The notes under the pieces are model-generated. The model made no database searches. It worked only from the letters and a program-made list of their open reading frames with translations, and was not told where the DNA came from. Shown in pieces: positions 1 through 8,719 of a DNA stretch of 64,000 nt. Both the position numbers and the translations under genes were made by a program. This stretch comes from UBA1535 sp964371035. GTDB lineage: Bacteria > Bacillota > Clostridia > Tissierellales > Sedimentibacteraceae. Each line of letters opens with the position of its first letter. The stretch's first letter is position 1. Location: contig CAYJLG010000011.1 of assembly GCA_964371035.1 (NCBI GenBank), forward strand, positions 5,914 to 69,913. Reading direction: 5' to 3'.

Positions 1-46
1 GTTAAAGTAATTTTACGATATTTTTTATAAAATATATGAAATAGTT

Positions 47-53
47 AAAGGAG
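47..53 (+). promoter_or_regulatory. Ribosome binding site of DUF1292 gene
   Basis: AAAGGAG lies 7 bases before the ATG at 61 and fixes that start. The upstream promoter is at or beyond the left window edge, so the gene may be read with genes outside. Confidence 0.7.
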
Positions 54-60
54 ATTTGTT

Positions 61-390
61 ATGAGCAAGGAACTTGAATTTGATGACGAATTTGATGAAG
101 ATTACGATGGAGAATTTGACATAATTACTGTTACATTTGATAATGGAGAAGAGCGTGATTGTGCAATTATAGAAGTTTTTGAAGCTAACGATAAGGTTTA
201 TGCAGCTATAGTACCACATGATGAGCTTTTTGAAGAAGAGACAGAAGTTATGATTTATGAATTTGTTGAAAATGAAGATGGAGAATCTGAAATATTCTAT
301 ATCGAATCTGATGAAGAATACCAAGCAGCATCTGCAGTATTTGATGAATTAATGCAATCTTACGAAGACGAAGAAGACGATGAAGAATAA
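61..390 (+). CDS. DUF1292 family small acidic protein (YrzB-like)
   Basis: A 109-residue, very acidic protein. The first 20 residues are almost all Asp/Glu/Phe, followed by a short beta-rich core (about residues 20-90) with the pattern ITVTFDNGEE...VIFEFVENEDG typical of DUF1292, and a poly-acidic tail. No membrane segment or catalytic motif is seen. The family (B. subtilis YrzB) has no settled function and usually sits downstream of alaS-yrzL-ruvX; those genes would lie to the left, outside the window. A strong terminator follows directly, so this is the last gene of its operon. Family assignment is secure from the sequence pattern; function is unknown. Confidence 0.85.
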   Translation: MSKELEFDDEFDEDYDGEFDIITVTFDNGEERDCAIIEVFEANDKVYAAIVPHDELFEEETEVMIYEFVENEDGESEIFYIESDEEYQAASAVFDELMQSYEDEEDDEE

Positions 391-396
391 AAATTA

Positions 397-428
397 GAGG
401 TGTTCCAACAGGTTCACCTCTTTTTTTA
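397..428 (+). terminator. Rho-independent terminator after DUF1292 gene
   Basis: Stem AGAGGTG/CACCTCT with a 12-base loop, followed by a run of T. It begins 6 bases after the stop codon of the DUF1292 gene. Confidence 0.85.
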
Positions 429-456
429 TGTTTTAATAAAATTTTATCTATTTATG

Positions 457-540
457 GTTACTATTCACAGTTAATTGAAATTTCAAAGGAAAAAACAATA
501 AAATCTGTCGCCGAGTACTCCAATTGGGAAGTTGTATGGC
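457..540 (+). repeat. MITE-like repeat, solo R end (copy 1)
   Basis: Begins GTTACTATTCACAG, continues through AAAGGAAAAAACAATAAAAT and CTGTCGC, then CTCCAATTGGGAAGTTGTAT. The last part matches the right half of the full element at 6084-6439 in reverse complement, so this is a solo right end. It fills the gap between the DUF1292 terminator and glyA. Confidence 0.7.
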
Positions 541-559
541 TCACTATTTATAACTTATT

Positions 560-1783
560 TTAAACCAATTTTTTTGTAAGCTCTAACACTCTACCTTTTA
601 GCTGTTCAGAAGCTGTTTTTTCAGTCAACGCTACAGAAATAATATCCGCCAATTCTATTATTTCATCTTTTCCCATACCTTTAGTAGTCACTGCTGGCGT
701 TCCTATTCTTAATCCACTAGTAACAAACGGTGATTGTGTATCAAATGGTATAGTATTTTTATTTGTTGTAATATTTATTTCATCAAGTAGTTTTTCAGCA
801 TCTTTTCCTGTTATGTCTTTATTTCTTAAATCTAACAACATTAAATGATTGTCAGTTCCGCCCGAAACAAGTCTAAATCCTTTGTCGATTAACGCATTTG
901 ACAATATCTGTGCATTTTCTATTACTCTTCCTTGATATTCTTTAAAACTTGGCTGTAATGCCTCTTTGAAACAAACAGCTTTTGCTGCAATGACATGCTC
1001 TAGCGGTCCGCCTTGAGTTCCTGGAAAAATCGCTTTATCAACTTTTGCTGCATACTCTTCTTTTGAAAATATAGCTCCTCCTCTAGGGCCTCTTAAAGTT
1101 TTATGCGTAGTTGTAGTCACAAAATCTGCATATGGCATAGGGTTTGAATGATATCCTGTCGCAACCAACCCTGCAATATGCGCCATATCGACCATAAAAT
1201 ATGCTCCTACTTCATCTGCTATCTCTCTAAACAATTTAAAATCTATAGCTCTTGGATATGCACTTGCACCAGCTACTATCATCTTAGGTTTTTCTAATTT
1301 AGCTATTTTTCTTACTTCATCATAATCGATAGTCTCTGTTTCCTTGTTTACGCCATAAAATTTCACATCGAAATATTTGCCAGACATATTCACAGGAGAT
1401 CCGTGTGTCAAGTGACCGCCATGAGATAAATCCATACCTAATATCTTGTCACCAGGCATTAAAACAGAAAAATATACTCCGAAATTTGCGTTTGAACCTG
1501 AATGAGGCTGAACATTTGCATGCTCGGCATTAAAAAGTTGCTTTGCTCTATCAATTGCTAGATTTTCTACTTTGTCTACAAATTCACATCCGCCATAATA
1601 TCTCTTTCCCGGATATCCCTCTGCATATTTGTTTGTCAAATGACTTCCCATCGCTTGCATCACTGCTTCCGAAACAAAATTTTCCGAAGCAATAAGTTCT
1701 ATATTAGCATTTTGTCTTTCTTTTTCTTCCATCATTGCTGAATATAATTCAGTGTCAAAGTTTTTAATTAAATTTAATTCCAT
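560..1783 (-). CDS. glyA: Serine hydroxymethyltransferase
   Basis: Interconverts serine and glycine with transfer of the one-carbon unit to tetrahydrofolate; cytosolic PLP enzyme. The 407 residues match the usual family length of 405-420. The PLP-lysine motif TTTTHKTLRGPRGG is present with the lysine at about 228, as are the N-terminal ELIASENF and the YAEGYPGKRYYGGC motifs. The start was set at the ATG at 1783, because GGAGG lies 5 bases before it; an in-frame TTG upstream overlaps that ribosome site. It follows alr by 19 bases on the same strand, so the two are probably one transcript joining D-alanine and serine/glycine metabolism. Confidence 0.97.
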   Translation of the reverse strand: MELNLIKNFDTELYSAMMEEKERQNANIELIASENFVSEAVMQAMGSHLTNKYAEGYPGKRYYGGCEFVDKVENLAIDRAKQLFNAEHANVQPHSGSNANFGVYFSVLMPGDKILGMDLSHGGHLTHGSPVNMSGKYFDVKFYGVNKETETIDYDEVRKIAKLEKPKMIVAGASAYPRAIDFKLFREIADEVGAYFMVDMAHIAGLVATGYHSNPMPYADFVTTTTHKTLRGPRGGAIFSKEEYAAKVDKAIFPGTQGGPLEHVIAAKAVCFKEALQPSFKEYQGRVIENAQILSNALIDKGFRLVSGGTDNHLMLLDLRNKDITGKDAEKLLDEINITTNKNTIPFDTQSPFVTSGLRIGTPAVTTKGMGKDEIIELADIISVALTEKTASEQLKGRVLELTKKLV

Positions 1784-1802
1784 ACTGACCTCCAATAAAT
1801 TA

Positions 1803-2948
1803 TTAAATATATTTACGTGGCAATCTAGTCGATAATGTCGATGCTACTTCATACGATATAGTGTTTCTCATAGTAGCTACATCGTCTATTGTCAACGCAC
1901 CATCGGATCCATCACCATAAACTATTGCAACGTCTCCTATTTGTGGATTTTCAACTTCTGATAAATCAACCATAATTTGATCCATGCAAATTCTTCCAAG
2001 TTGAGGGCATTTTACACCTTTAACCATAACATAAAAATTGTTGGATAGATTTCTAGAAAATCCATCTGCATATCCAAAAGGTAACGTGCCTATAATAGTT
2101 TCTTTGTTTGTTATATATTTATGTCCGTAGCTAATTCCGGTATCTGCTTCAACAGTTTTAACATTAGCTAGTTGTGCTTTTAGAGTAATACAAAAATCAA
2201 CATCTATATTTTGTCTGTCCACTTCGTCTGAAGGATAAGATCCTAATAATATGATTCCAGGTCTTACCATATTAAAGTAATATTCTGGCAAATCTACTAT
2301 TGTAGCACTATTTGCTGCATGTTTTATAGCAATATCTAGTCCTCTTTCTACGAGCAATTCGTTAAAATCTATAAATAATTTTGCCTGATTGTGAGTAGCT
2401 GTTTTATCTTTTTCATCAGCTCTTGCAAAATGCGTAAATATACCTTCTATGTAAATGTTTTTTAGATCAGATATTTTTTTGACTATGTCTGCGTTTTCTT
2501 TTGTAGGCAAAAAACCTAATCTGTTCATTCCTGTTTCTATTTTGATGTGTATTTTTGCTGTCAAATTTAAATTATTAGCTATTTTGTCTAATTTTTGTGC
2601 TTGTTCGAGAGTAAACAAGGTTAGAGTGATATCATTATTAATAGCATCTTCGAAGTATGAATCAGGTGTATATCCCATAACGAGCAGAGGCATATTAGTT
2701 TCTGAACCTATCTCTTTTCTAAGTTCTAGAGCCTCTGTTATTACAGCAACAGATAGCATATCGACTCCATTTTTTATGTACAATTTAGATAGTTCTACTG
2801 CTCCCATCCCGTAGCTGTTTGCCTTTACTACAGCGCAAACTTTAGTGTTTTCATTTGCTATTTTAGCTCTTTTCCTAACATTTTCAAAGTTTTTTATAGC
2901 TTTTTGTGTATCTATTTCTACCCAAGCAGCTCTTATTTTTTCTTGCAT
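1803..2948 (-). CDS. alr: Alanine racemase
   Basis: PLP enzyme making D-alanine for peptidoglycan. The 381 residues are the normal length. The N-terminal barrel carries the PLP lysine in VVKANSYGMGA (about K42), the mid-region has GMNRLGF, and the C-terminal domain holds the second catalytic tyrosine in GISYGHKY (about Y274). The ATG at 2948 was chosen because GAGGAG ends 9 bases before it; the open frame runs 23 codons further upstream without another ribosome site. It is first gene of a pair with glyA. No B12- or repressor-type regulatory element is visible upstream. Confidence 0.95.
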   Translation of the reverse strand: MQEKIRAAWVEIDTQKAIKNFENVRKRAKIANENTKVCAVVKANSYGMGAVELSKLYIKNGVDMLSVAVITEALELRKEIGSETNMPLLVMGYTPDSYFEDAINNDITLTLFTLEQAQKLDKIANNLNLTAKIHIKIETGMNRLGFLPTKENADIVKKISDLKNIYIEGIFTHFARADEKDKTATHNQAKLFIDFNELLVERGLDIAIKHAANSATIVDLPEYYFNMVRPGIILLGSYPSDEVDRQNIDVDFCITLKAQLANVKTVEADTGISYGHKYITNKETIIGTLPFGYADGFSRNLSNNFYVMVKGVKCPQLGRICMDQIMVDLSEVENPQIGDVAIVYGDGSDGALTIDDVATMRNTISYEVASTLSTRLPRKYI

Positions 2949-3054
2949 TTTACATTTCTCCTCATATATTTGCAAATTAAACATCTTATGATTTATATGT
3001 TTTTGGTCACTGTTCAAACTAAGTGGTTAGACACGAATCCTGTGAAATAAAAAT

Positions 3055-3723
3055 TTACAAAGCATACATAAAGATACTTAAAAATTGAACAAAACTACCT
3101 AACAGTACAAAAACATGAAATACATTATGCATATATTTTTTCTTTTTTCCAATACCATATAGCACAGCTCCTATAGTGTATAAGATGCCTCCTATAAGCA
3201 AAAGGCTAAAACCTGCTACTCCTATAGCTTCTATAACTGTCTTATACACTGGTATAATAGCCCAGCCCATAATAATATATGCAGTCATCGAAAAAATTGC
3301 GTATTTTTTAAGATCTATAGCTGTAAGCGAAGCAGCAAAAATAGTTAAGCCCCATTCTAATATAAAAATCGACCAAGCGATTACTGGGTTGACTAACCTT
3401 ATCGCACTTAAAAGTATAGGTGTATATGATCCTGCAATTAGTATATAAATTGTACAATGATCTAATACTTGAAAAACTTTTTTTGCTGTACCATTTTTTA
3501 ATCCATGATAAATGCTTGAAAATGTGTAAAGCAATATCATAGATGCCCCATAAATAATTGATCCTACCACACCATAAATATCATGGCCTAATGCCGCTTT
3601 TATTGTACACATCAACAGTGCAACTATTCCTATTGCACCACCTACTATGTGAGATGTCATATTAAAAATTTCTTCACCCTTTGTGTAATTCGGTAATTTT
3701 CTGTCCGATAGTTTTGTTCTCAT
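3055..3723 (-). CDS. trhA: Haemolysin III / PAQR family membrane protein (YqfA-TrhA type)
   Basis: A 222-residue integral membrane protein with seven hydrophobic segments. It has the family motifs SSIYHGL after TM2, DHCTIYILIAGSYTP in TM3, and a closing HVFVLLGS with the conserved histidine; the serine, aspartate and histidines form the presumed metal-binding site. Family members have been called haemolysin III and, in Bacillus/E. coli, TrhA/YqfA, linked to membrane-energy homeostasis; haemolytic activity here is not implied. GGAGG precedes the ATG by 5 bases. It lies upstream of alr on the same strand, separated by about 100 bases, so co-transcription is possible but unproven. Confidence 0.88.
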   Translation of the reverse strand: MRTKLSDRKLPNYTKGEEIFNMTSHIVGGAIGIVALLMCTIKAALGHDIYGVVGSIIYGASMILLYTFSSIYHGLKNGTAKKVFQVLDHCTIYILIAGSYTPILLSAIRLVNPVIAWSIFILEWGLTIFAASLTAIDLKKYAIFSMTAYIIMGWAIIPVYKTVIEAIGVAGFSLLLIGGILYTIGAVLYGIGKKKKYMHNVFHVFVLLGSFVQFLSIFMYAL

Positions 3724-3849
3724 TATTCCTCCATTTGCGTTAATTTATTGTTAGCTGTATCTTACCATATTCACTCTAAATTTTCAATCATTAATAATCT
3801 GATTAATTATTTTCAATATCGATGTAAACTGTAACTCCAATCTATGTAA

Positions 3850-3907
3850 GACTTCCAGATTTTATTGTTTTTTCCTTTCAATATCAGATATCGACTGTGA
3901 ATATCAA
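3850..3907 (-). repeat. MITE-like repeat, solo L end (copy 2)
   Basis: In reverse complement: GATATTCACAGTCGATATCTG, then AAAGGAAAAAACAATAAAAT and CTGGAAGTCTTA. The GTCGAT and GGAAG parts match the left end of the full element at 6084. It lies just downstream of asnA. Confidence 0.65.
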
Positions 3908-3917
3908 CAATAAATAA

Positions 3918-4922
3918 CTATAATAGCAATATCCCGCTTTCTTTGCATGCTAAAATTGTTTCATCATCCCAAAGTGAAGATTGAACTTCTCCTATATGAG
4001 CCTTTTGCAGTAACAACATACATAATCTTGATTGGCCTATACCACCACCCATAGTAAGAGGAAGCTTGTTTTCTAAAAGCATTTTATGAAATGGAAACTT
4101 CATTCTATCTTCACATCCAGATATTTTTAGTTGTTCTCTTAGCGAATTTGAATCAACTCTTATCCCCATGCTACTTATTTCAAGCGCAATACCTAATGTT
4201 TCATGCCAAAATATTAGATCTCCGTTTAATTGCCAATCATCGTAATCAGGCGCTCTACCATCATGTTTTTCACCGCTATTAAGTTTACATCCTATTCTTT
4301 TTATAAATACTGTTTTATGCTCTTTAGCGATAGCCTCTTCACGTTCTTTAGAGGTGAAACTAGGGTATTTATCTTCTAGCTCTTGCGAATCTATAAAATA
4401 AACATCTCTGCATAATTCTGTTTTTAATTCTGTAAATTGCCATTTTATTTCATCTAGCGTTCCACATATTGCACTCACAATCCTTTTGACTGTATCTTCA
4501 AGGTATAAATTGTTTCTTTTTGACGTGTCAATGACTTTTTCCCAGTCCCACTGATCAACATAAATCGAGTGAATGTTGTCTAGTTCTTCATCTCTTCTAA
4601 TCGCATTCATATCTGTAATTAAGCCTTTGCCAACAAAGAAATCATATCGATGTAAAGCAAATCTTTTCCATTTTGCAAGTGAGTGAACTATTTCACCAAC
4701 TCCACTATTAGCTGGAATATCAAAAGAAACTGGTCTCTCAATTCCATTCAGATTATCATTTAGACCTGTTGATGGATCTACAAACAAAGGCGCTGTCACT
4801 CTTTGCAAATTTAACGCTGAAGATAGTTTTACTTCGAAAATCCTTTTTATCATGCCAATAGCTTTTTGCGTCTCATACAATCCTAAATCGGATTTATATT
4901 CTGGCGGAATTATTTTTTTCAT
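3918..4922 (-). CDS. asnA: Aspartate-ammonia ligase (AsnA-type asparagine synthetase)
   Basis: Makes asparagine from aspartate, ammonia and ATP; fold related to class II aminoacyl-tRNA synthetases. The 334 residues equal the family length. Clear family blocks are visible: SSALNLQRVTAPLFVDPSTG, GVGEIVHSLAKWKRFAL, MNAIRRDEELDNIHS, YVDQWDWEK and the C-terminal GGGIGQSRLCMLLLQKAHIGEVQ. The ATG at 4922 is used because GGGAG sits 8 bases upstream; an earlier in-frame start overlaps that site. The gene stands alone, between two solo repeat ends. No T-box leader is visible in the 270 bases upstream, so ammonia/asparagine control would have to act elsewhere. Confidence 0.96.
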   Translation of the reverse strand: MKKIIPPEYKSDLGLYETQKAIGMIKRIFEVKLSSALNLQRVTAPLFVDPSTGLNDNLNGIERPVSFDIPANSGVGEIVHSLAKWKRFALHRYDFFVGKGLITDMNAIRRDEELDNIHSIYVDQWDWEKVIDTSKRNNLYLEDTVKRIVSAICGTLDEIKWQFTELKTELCRDVYFIDSQELEDKYPSFTSKEREEAIAKEHKTVFIKRIGCKLNSGEKHDGRAPDYDDWQLNGDLIFWHETLGIALEISSMGIRVDSNSLREQLKISGCEDRMKFPFHKMLLENKLPLTMGGGIGQSRLCMLLLQKAHIGEVQSSLWDDETILACKESGILLL

Positions 4923-4961
4923 ACTGATTACTCCCATCTCAAAATTTAAGTTATCACAGTC

Positions 4962-5024
4962 ACTATCGCGACAGATTTTATTGTTTTTTCCTCAAGATGT
5001 AGCTATTTAACTGTGAAAAGTAAC
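4962..5024 (-). repeat. MITE-like repeat, solo R end (copy 3)
   Basis: In reverse complement it begins GTTACTTTTCACAGTTAA and carries GGAAAAAACAATAAAATC and TGTCGCG. It lies in the asnA upstream region and could influence its promoter. Confidence 0.65.
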
Positions 5025-5100
5025 AATAAATTGATGCTTTTGTCCTGATTAAATGTTTGTTTTTATAATTATTACACAAATTGAATGTTATGTCAATTAA

Positions 5101-5174
5101 AAAAGGTGGTATTTTGTTGAGTTTCCAAAGATAAGCTCTTAAGCTATCTTTTAAAAAACAAAATACCACCTTTG
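5101..5174 (-). terminator. Terminator after thiT, nested hairpin
   Basis: Perfect 16-base outer arms AAAGGTGGTATTTTGT/ACAAAATACCACCTTT enclose a second hairpin (AGATAGCTT/AAGCTATCT-like). It begins about 26 bases past the thiT stop. The symmetrical T/A flanks would allow use from either strand. Confidence 0.8.
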
Positions 5175-5199
5175 ATTTCTCTAATTTAAATTTAAAAAA

Positions 5200-5859
5200 T
5201 TATTTACTAGCAACATTTCCTGAGACAGCAACATTTTTAAGTCTTTTTTCAAATAAATCTCTGACAACAGGTACACATAATATTGCAATAGTCATCAACC
5301 CTTCAACTCCTATATAAGTAAGGTTGTAATACAAAGCCCACGTCAATCCGCTAAATCCTTCAGGTGCCCACTCGCTAAAGAAAATTACTCCAGAAGCTAC
5401 ATTTACTAGATATCTACCTGTTATCGCTAATAAATATCCACTAAAAATTCCAAATTTTTTGTCTCTTAAAAGCCCACCTATTCCTAATGCACCAAATGCC
5501 AACGGATAATCCAACAACATTTGTACAGGATGAATAACGTATGGATTTAGTAATAAATCTAATAATCCAAAAGCTATACCCGCAAGAATACCTTGTTTTG
5601 TTCCAAATAAATAACTAACTAAGAAAATTGTAAACATACTAAATGGCGTAATTGAACCGCCTGCTGGCATTTTATATAATGTTATTTGATTAAGCACAAA
5701 TGCCAACCCTATCAATAATGCAGCTTTAACCATAACTCCAGTATCAGCTTTTTTTGAGTTGCCTATTTTCGCAATCAAAACTAATACTAATGCTATTGTT
5801 GCCACTACTGTAACTTGACCCGAAATTGAATCAAAAAAAACTTGTAAATTTTCACCCAT
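5200..5859 (-). CDS. thiT: Thiamine ECF transporter S component
   Basis: Membrane substrate-binding subunit for thiamine uptake that works with a shared ECF energising module, which is not in this window. The 219 residues contain about six transmembrane helices and the ThiT hallmark region around residues 70-125: PAGGSITPFSMFTIFLVSY, GTKQGILAGIAFGLLDLLLNP and VQMLLDYPLAFGALG. The N-terminal extension of about 30 residues contains one extra hydrophobic helix. GGAGG lies 8 bases before the ATG. A TPP riboswitch directly upstream (5898-5976) confirms the substrate. It is monocistronic, closed by a strong hairpin. Confidence 0.93.
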   Translation of the reverse strand: MGENLQVFFDSISGQVTVVATIALVLVLIAKIGNSKKADTGVMVKAALLIGLAFVLNQITLYKMPAGGSITPFSMFTIFLVSYLFGTKQGILAGIAFGLLDLLLNPYVIHPVQMLLDYPLAFGALGIGGLLRDKKFGIFSGYLLAITGRYLVNVASGVIFFSEWAPEGFSGLTWALYYNLTYIGVEGLMTIAILCVPVVRDLFEKRLKNVAVSGNVASK

Positions 5860-5897
5860 AAAAAAATCCTCCTTACATTTTTTGCATAAAGAGAACT

Positions 5898-5976
5898 CGT
5901 ACGCTTCCTTTCGTCGGTACTAACCGAATCAAGTTATAAGGGTAAACTCTCAGCCAAAACGGCTCCCCTAGCAAAA
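5898..5976 (-). promoter_or_regulatory. TPP riboswitch (THI element)
   Basis: Read on the minus strand the RNA has GGGGAGCC, the invariant GGCTGAGA, then ACCC, AACTTGATTCGGTTAGTACC and GACGAAAGGAAGC, which is the order of the thi box. GCT/AGC ends can close helix P1. The aptamer lies about 40-110 bases ahead of thiT, with the ribosome site between, so control by hiding the ribosome site or by premature termination are both possible; the expression platform was not resolved. Confidence 0.92.
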
Positions 5977-6083
5977 TATGTTTTTTATTTAATTTGTAAT
6001 GTCATGACTTCGTTAATATTACCTCATGATTTATAAAAAGTCAATAATTTTTTTATTTATTTTACACTTCTTTTTACTGTTAC

Positions 6084-6439
6084 GTTACTATTTACAGTCG
6101 ATGTTTGATGCTAAAAGGAAAAAATGATAAAATATGGAAGCCTTATGGAGATTGGATTAAGTTGTGTGATAGTTTTATAAGCGTTTTAGTCATCTTTGGC
6201 TTAGCCCCAAAAATATACTGCGTTATGACTTTGCGAATAAAACTAACTCATGCCCTAACCCCATTTTCTAAATGAAAATGGCGGTAGGTCACATGCATGG
6301 AGAACCAAATCTTTGTGAGTTTAACGAGCAAAAAGATTTGATGTTCTCTTCTGCGCTATACAACTTCCCAATTGGAGTGCCAGCGACAGATTTTATTATT
6401 TTTTCCTTTGGGGTACATATGTTAACTGTGAATAGTAAC
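6084..6439. mobile_element. Full-length MITE-like element (356 bp)
   Basis: The left end GTTACTATTTACAG...AAAAGGAAAAAATGATAAAAT and the right end, in reverse complement GTTACTATTCACAG...AAAGGAAAAAATAATAAAAT, form terminal inverted repeats of roughly 50 bases. The interior has no credible gene; it has small dyads such as CCATTTTC/GAAAATGG near 6260 and CAAATCTTT/AAAGATTTG near 6308-6340. A short open frame at 6272-6478 lies inside and runs past the right end. No clear target duplication was resolved. Solo copies of each end occur elsewhere in the window. Confidence 0.65.
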
Positions 6440-6577
6440 ATTTTACTTTTTGTAGATATTTGTGGTATTATTATATAAATTGATGAAAATAGATTTGGTT
6501 AAGAAATCTTAAAGTTATTCATAATAATATAATCTCATTAAAGAAACATATAAAATAAAAAATGAAGGAAAAATATA

Positions 6578-7234
6578 ATGTCATACATAACTTTTGAAAA
6601 TGTAAGTAAATCTTTTAGAAAAGAAACTGTACTAGATAATGTTAGTTTCAATCTTGAGAAAGGTAAGATTTATGGATTTATAGGTAGAAATGGATCAGGT
6701 AAAACAGTTATTTTTAAGCTGATATCAAGCCTTCTAATACCTAGTTCTGGAAAAATTAGTTTTAATGGGCAAAATCTAACAGACACTAAAAAATTTATAC
6801 CTTCCATAGGGGTTTTGATAGAAACTCCTGGTTTTGTGCCTCATTATTCAGGTCTAAAAAACTTAAAGATATTAAATGATTTAAGCAATGTAAGAGTAAA
6901 TACTGCGCAAATAAAAAAGAGCATGGAATTTGTAGGACTTGATCCAAACAATAAAAAACCTGTTCGAACTTATTCGTTAGGTATGACTCAAAAATTAGGA
7001 ATAGCACAAGCTATAATGAATACTCCCGATCTACTAATTTTAGATGAACCAATGAATGGACTAGACGATGAAGGCGTATTGAAGATGAGAAAGTTTTTTG
7101 CATCTTTAAGAGACGAAAAAAATGTTACTATCCTTCTAGCTTCTCACAACAAAGAAGATATAGAAATTTTGTGTGACGACTTGTTTTTAGTGAGTAATGG
7201 AAAAGTATCAAGAAAGGTAGATGAAATATCATGA
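6578..7234 (+). CDS. ABC transporter ATP-binding protein (lantibiotic/bacitracin-immunity type)
   Basis: ATPase subunit of an ABC-2-type exporter. In 218 residues it shows Walker A GRNGSGKT (36-43), Q-loop region, signature SLGMTQKLG (133-141), Walker B LLILDEP (152-158) followed by MNGLD, and the H-loop histidine (about 190). The SLGM signature and short length place it with the BcrA/NisF-like immunity and drug-export ATPases. GAAGGAAAAAT lies before the ATG. It is the first of five same-strand genes; its last four bases overlap the next gene, which implies translational coupling. The substrate is not evident. Confidence 0.88.
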   Translation: MSYITFENVSKSFRKETVLDNVSFNLEKGKIYGFIGRNGSGKTVIFKLISSLLIPSSGKISFNGQNLTDTKKFIPSIGVLIETPGFVPHYSGLKNLKILNDLSNVRVNTAQIKKSMEFVGLDPNNKKPVRTYSLGMTQKLGIAQAIMNTPDLLILDEPMNGLDDEGVLKMRKFFASLRDEKNVTILLASHNKEDIEILCDDLFLVSNGKVSRKVDEIS

Positions 7235-7947
7235 GGTTCGTGATCTCAGATTTAAAAAGAGGCTTTACAGAAAGAAATTTTGTGCTTTCTGTTTTTGCAG
7301 GTCTGTTTTGCATTGCATTATCAGCTTTAGTAGTGATTCAAGCTGGACAGGATTCTGCTTTTGATTTGTTTAAATCTACGCATGGCTTGTTATTGCCTAT
7401 AGTTGCACCACTGCTGGCAGCTTTTCCTTACAGCAATATGACGATGATTGAAAAACAAAGTAAATATAAATTGTTGATGGATTTTAGACAAAATGATGAA
7501 TCCATGATTATAAAGAGATTTTTCACAAATGGAATTATTAGCGGTTTTGCTGTTTTGATACCAAGTGCTGTTTTGTTTGTTTTATGCTTGTTTATGGGAT
7601 TAGACGAATCTATCAGTGAAATTGTAAGTGTTTTGCTCCTTAACTTTTTATTTGGAGCCGCTTTTGGATCTTTGTCTTATAGTCTAACTTTTTATACTGA
7701 CAAAAGATATATACCTACAATCGCTCCTCAGGTAATTTATCTTTTATTGATTTATTCATTTCCTCATTTAGGACTTGAACAGTTTTATCCACCACTTAGT
7801 TTTTCGCCGTGGATCTTATCGTCTGTATTTGAAGTTGCAAATATTTTGATATTTTTGTTTGCGTTAGTTTTTTCATCATTTTTATTTGTTCTGCTTTCTT
7901 TGTTTATCAAAAAAGCTAAAGAGCACACGTTTTTGGAGGTGAACTGA
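7231..7947 (+). CDS. ABC-2 type permease subunit, immunity-operon first permease
   Basis: A 238-residue integral membrane protein with about six hydrophobic helices (near 18-38, 55-75, 102-125, 133-155, 168-185, 205-232). It has no catalytic motif. It overlaps the ATPase gene by four bases and is followed by a second permease after one base, the NisF-E-G arrangement of lantibiotic-immunity exporters. By context it forms the membrane channel. Sequence alone does not say whether it exports a peptide, a lipid or a drug. Confidence 0.75.
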   Translation: MRFVISDLKRGFTERNFVLSVFAGLFCIALSALVVIQAGQDSAFDLFKSTHGLLLPIVAPLLAAFPYSNMTMIEKQSKYKLLMDFRQNDESMIIKRFFTNGIISGFAVLIPSAVLFVLCLFMGLDESISEIVSVLLLNFLFGAAFGSLSYSLTFYTDKRYIPTIAPQVIYLLLIYSFPHLGLEQFYPPLSFSPWILSSVFEVANILIFLFALVFSSFLFVLLSLFIKKAKEHTFLEVN

Positions 7948-7948
7948 T

Positions 7949-8719
7949 TTGAGAAAAATATTATACAATATCTCCGAAAATTTTAATGTTTTTAGATGGA
8001 GTATAACTATTGTTACAATGTGTTTTGTAGCTATAGTTGGAATTTATAAGTATGTTGATTTATCGGATAATGCATCTATTACTTTTTCATCATTAGAAAC
8101 TACTTATCTTTTGTTGAGTGATTTTATAAATATATCCTTTATCTACCTGCCACTCTATTTATTTTTAATTTGTGGAATAGGTTTGAGTAGTAGCTTCGGA
8201 CATGTTGAAATACTAAAATACAAGAGCCGTTCACATTGGTATTTTAGCAAGTTTACAACATTACTATTTTACACATTCATGTTTTTTGTATGCCTTTTTT
8301 CGATAAATTTCTTTGTTTGTAGTGGAGCATTTGTTTTTACAGAAACATGGAGCACTGATTTTGTACGTATGCAAGTTTCTAATGGTCAGTTGGTCGATAA
8401 CTTTACAAATAGCCCAATAGTAACAATAATTATGCTGTTTTCAAGTATGTTTTTCATGTATTTGTTGGCAGGTATTATTAGTTTAATAATCTCTATCACT
8501 ACAGGTAAAGAGTCAGTAGCTTTAATACTGTCTGTCATGATAGGTATGGCCACTAGTTTAATTTTTTCTTCTATCATTTTTATTCAACATGATGTGGTGA
8601 CATCTATTTTGGAAATAGTAATATTTGTTGTCTTGATAATTGTTTTATTCCTGATTGGTAAATTTGTTTCGACAAACAGAGATTTTGCAGAAGATAAGGG
8701 AGGAAAATTCGAGGTATGA
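7949..8719 (+). CDS. ABC-2 type permease subunit, second permease
   Basis: A 256-residue membrane protein with six predicted helices (near 17-37, 55-80, 105-130, 155-180, 185-215, 220-242). The start is TTG at 7949: GGAGGT lies 8 bases upstream at 7935-7940 and no ATG fits. It follows the first permease by one base and overlaps the next gene by four, so all are made together. Role inferred from position: second half of the exporter channel, as NisG-type proteins pair with NisE. Confidence 0.7.
   Translation: MRKILYNISENFNVFRWSITIVTMCFVAIVGIYKYVDLSDNASITFSSLETTYLLLSDFINISFIYLPLYLFLICGIGLSSSFGHVEILKYKSRSHWYFSKFTTLLFYTFMFFVCLFSINFFVCSGAFVFTETWSTDFVRMQVSNGQLVDNFTNSPIVTIIMLFSSMFFMYLLAGIISLIISITTGKESVALILSVMIGMATSLIFSSIIFIQHDVVTSILEIVIFVVLIIVLFLIGKFVSTNRDFAEDKGGKFEV

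Noticed and set aside
25..324. Open frame opposite the DUF1292 gene
   Set aside because: It mirrors the acidic codons of DUF1292 and has no ribosome site.
2455..2814. 119-codon frame opposite alr
   Set aside because: Complement of conserved alr sequence; no ribosome site and no protein pattern.
4938..5100. T-box leader for asnA
   Set aside because: No AGGGTGGNACCGCG-like T-box sequence and no specifier loop; the region is filled by a repeat end.
4978..5169. 63-codon frame in the asnA-thiT gap
   Set aside because: It covers a repeat end and a terminator; no ribosome site.
6272..6478. 68-codon frame inside the MITE-like element as a transposase or cargo
   Set aside because: Too short, crosses the element's right end, and has no ribosome site or recognisable domain.
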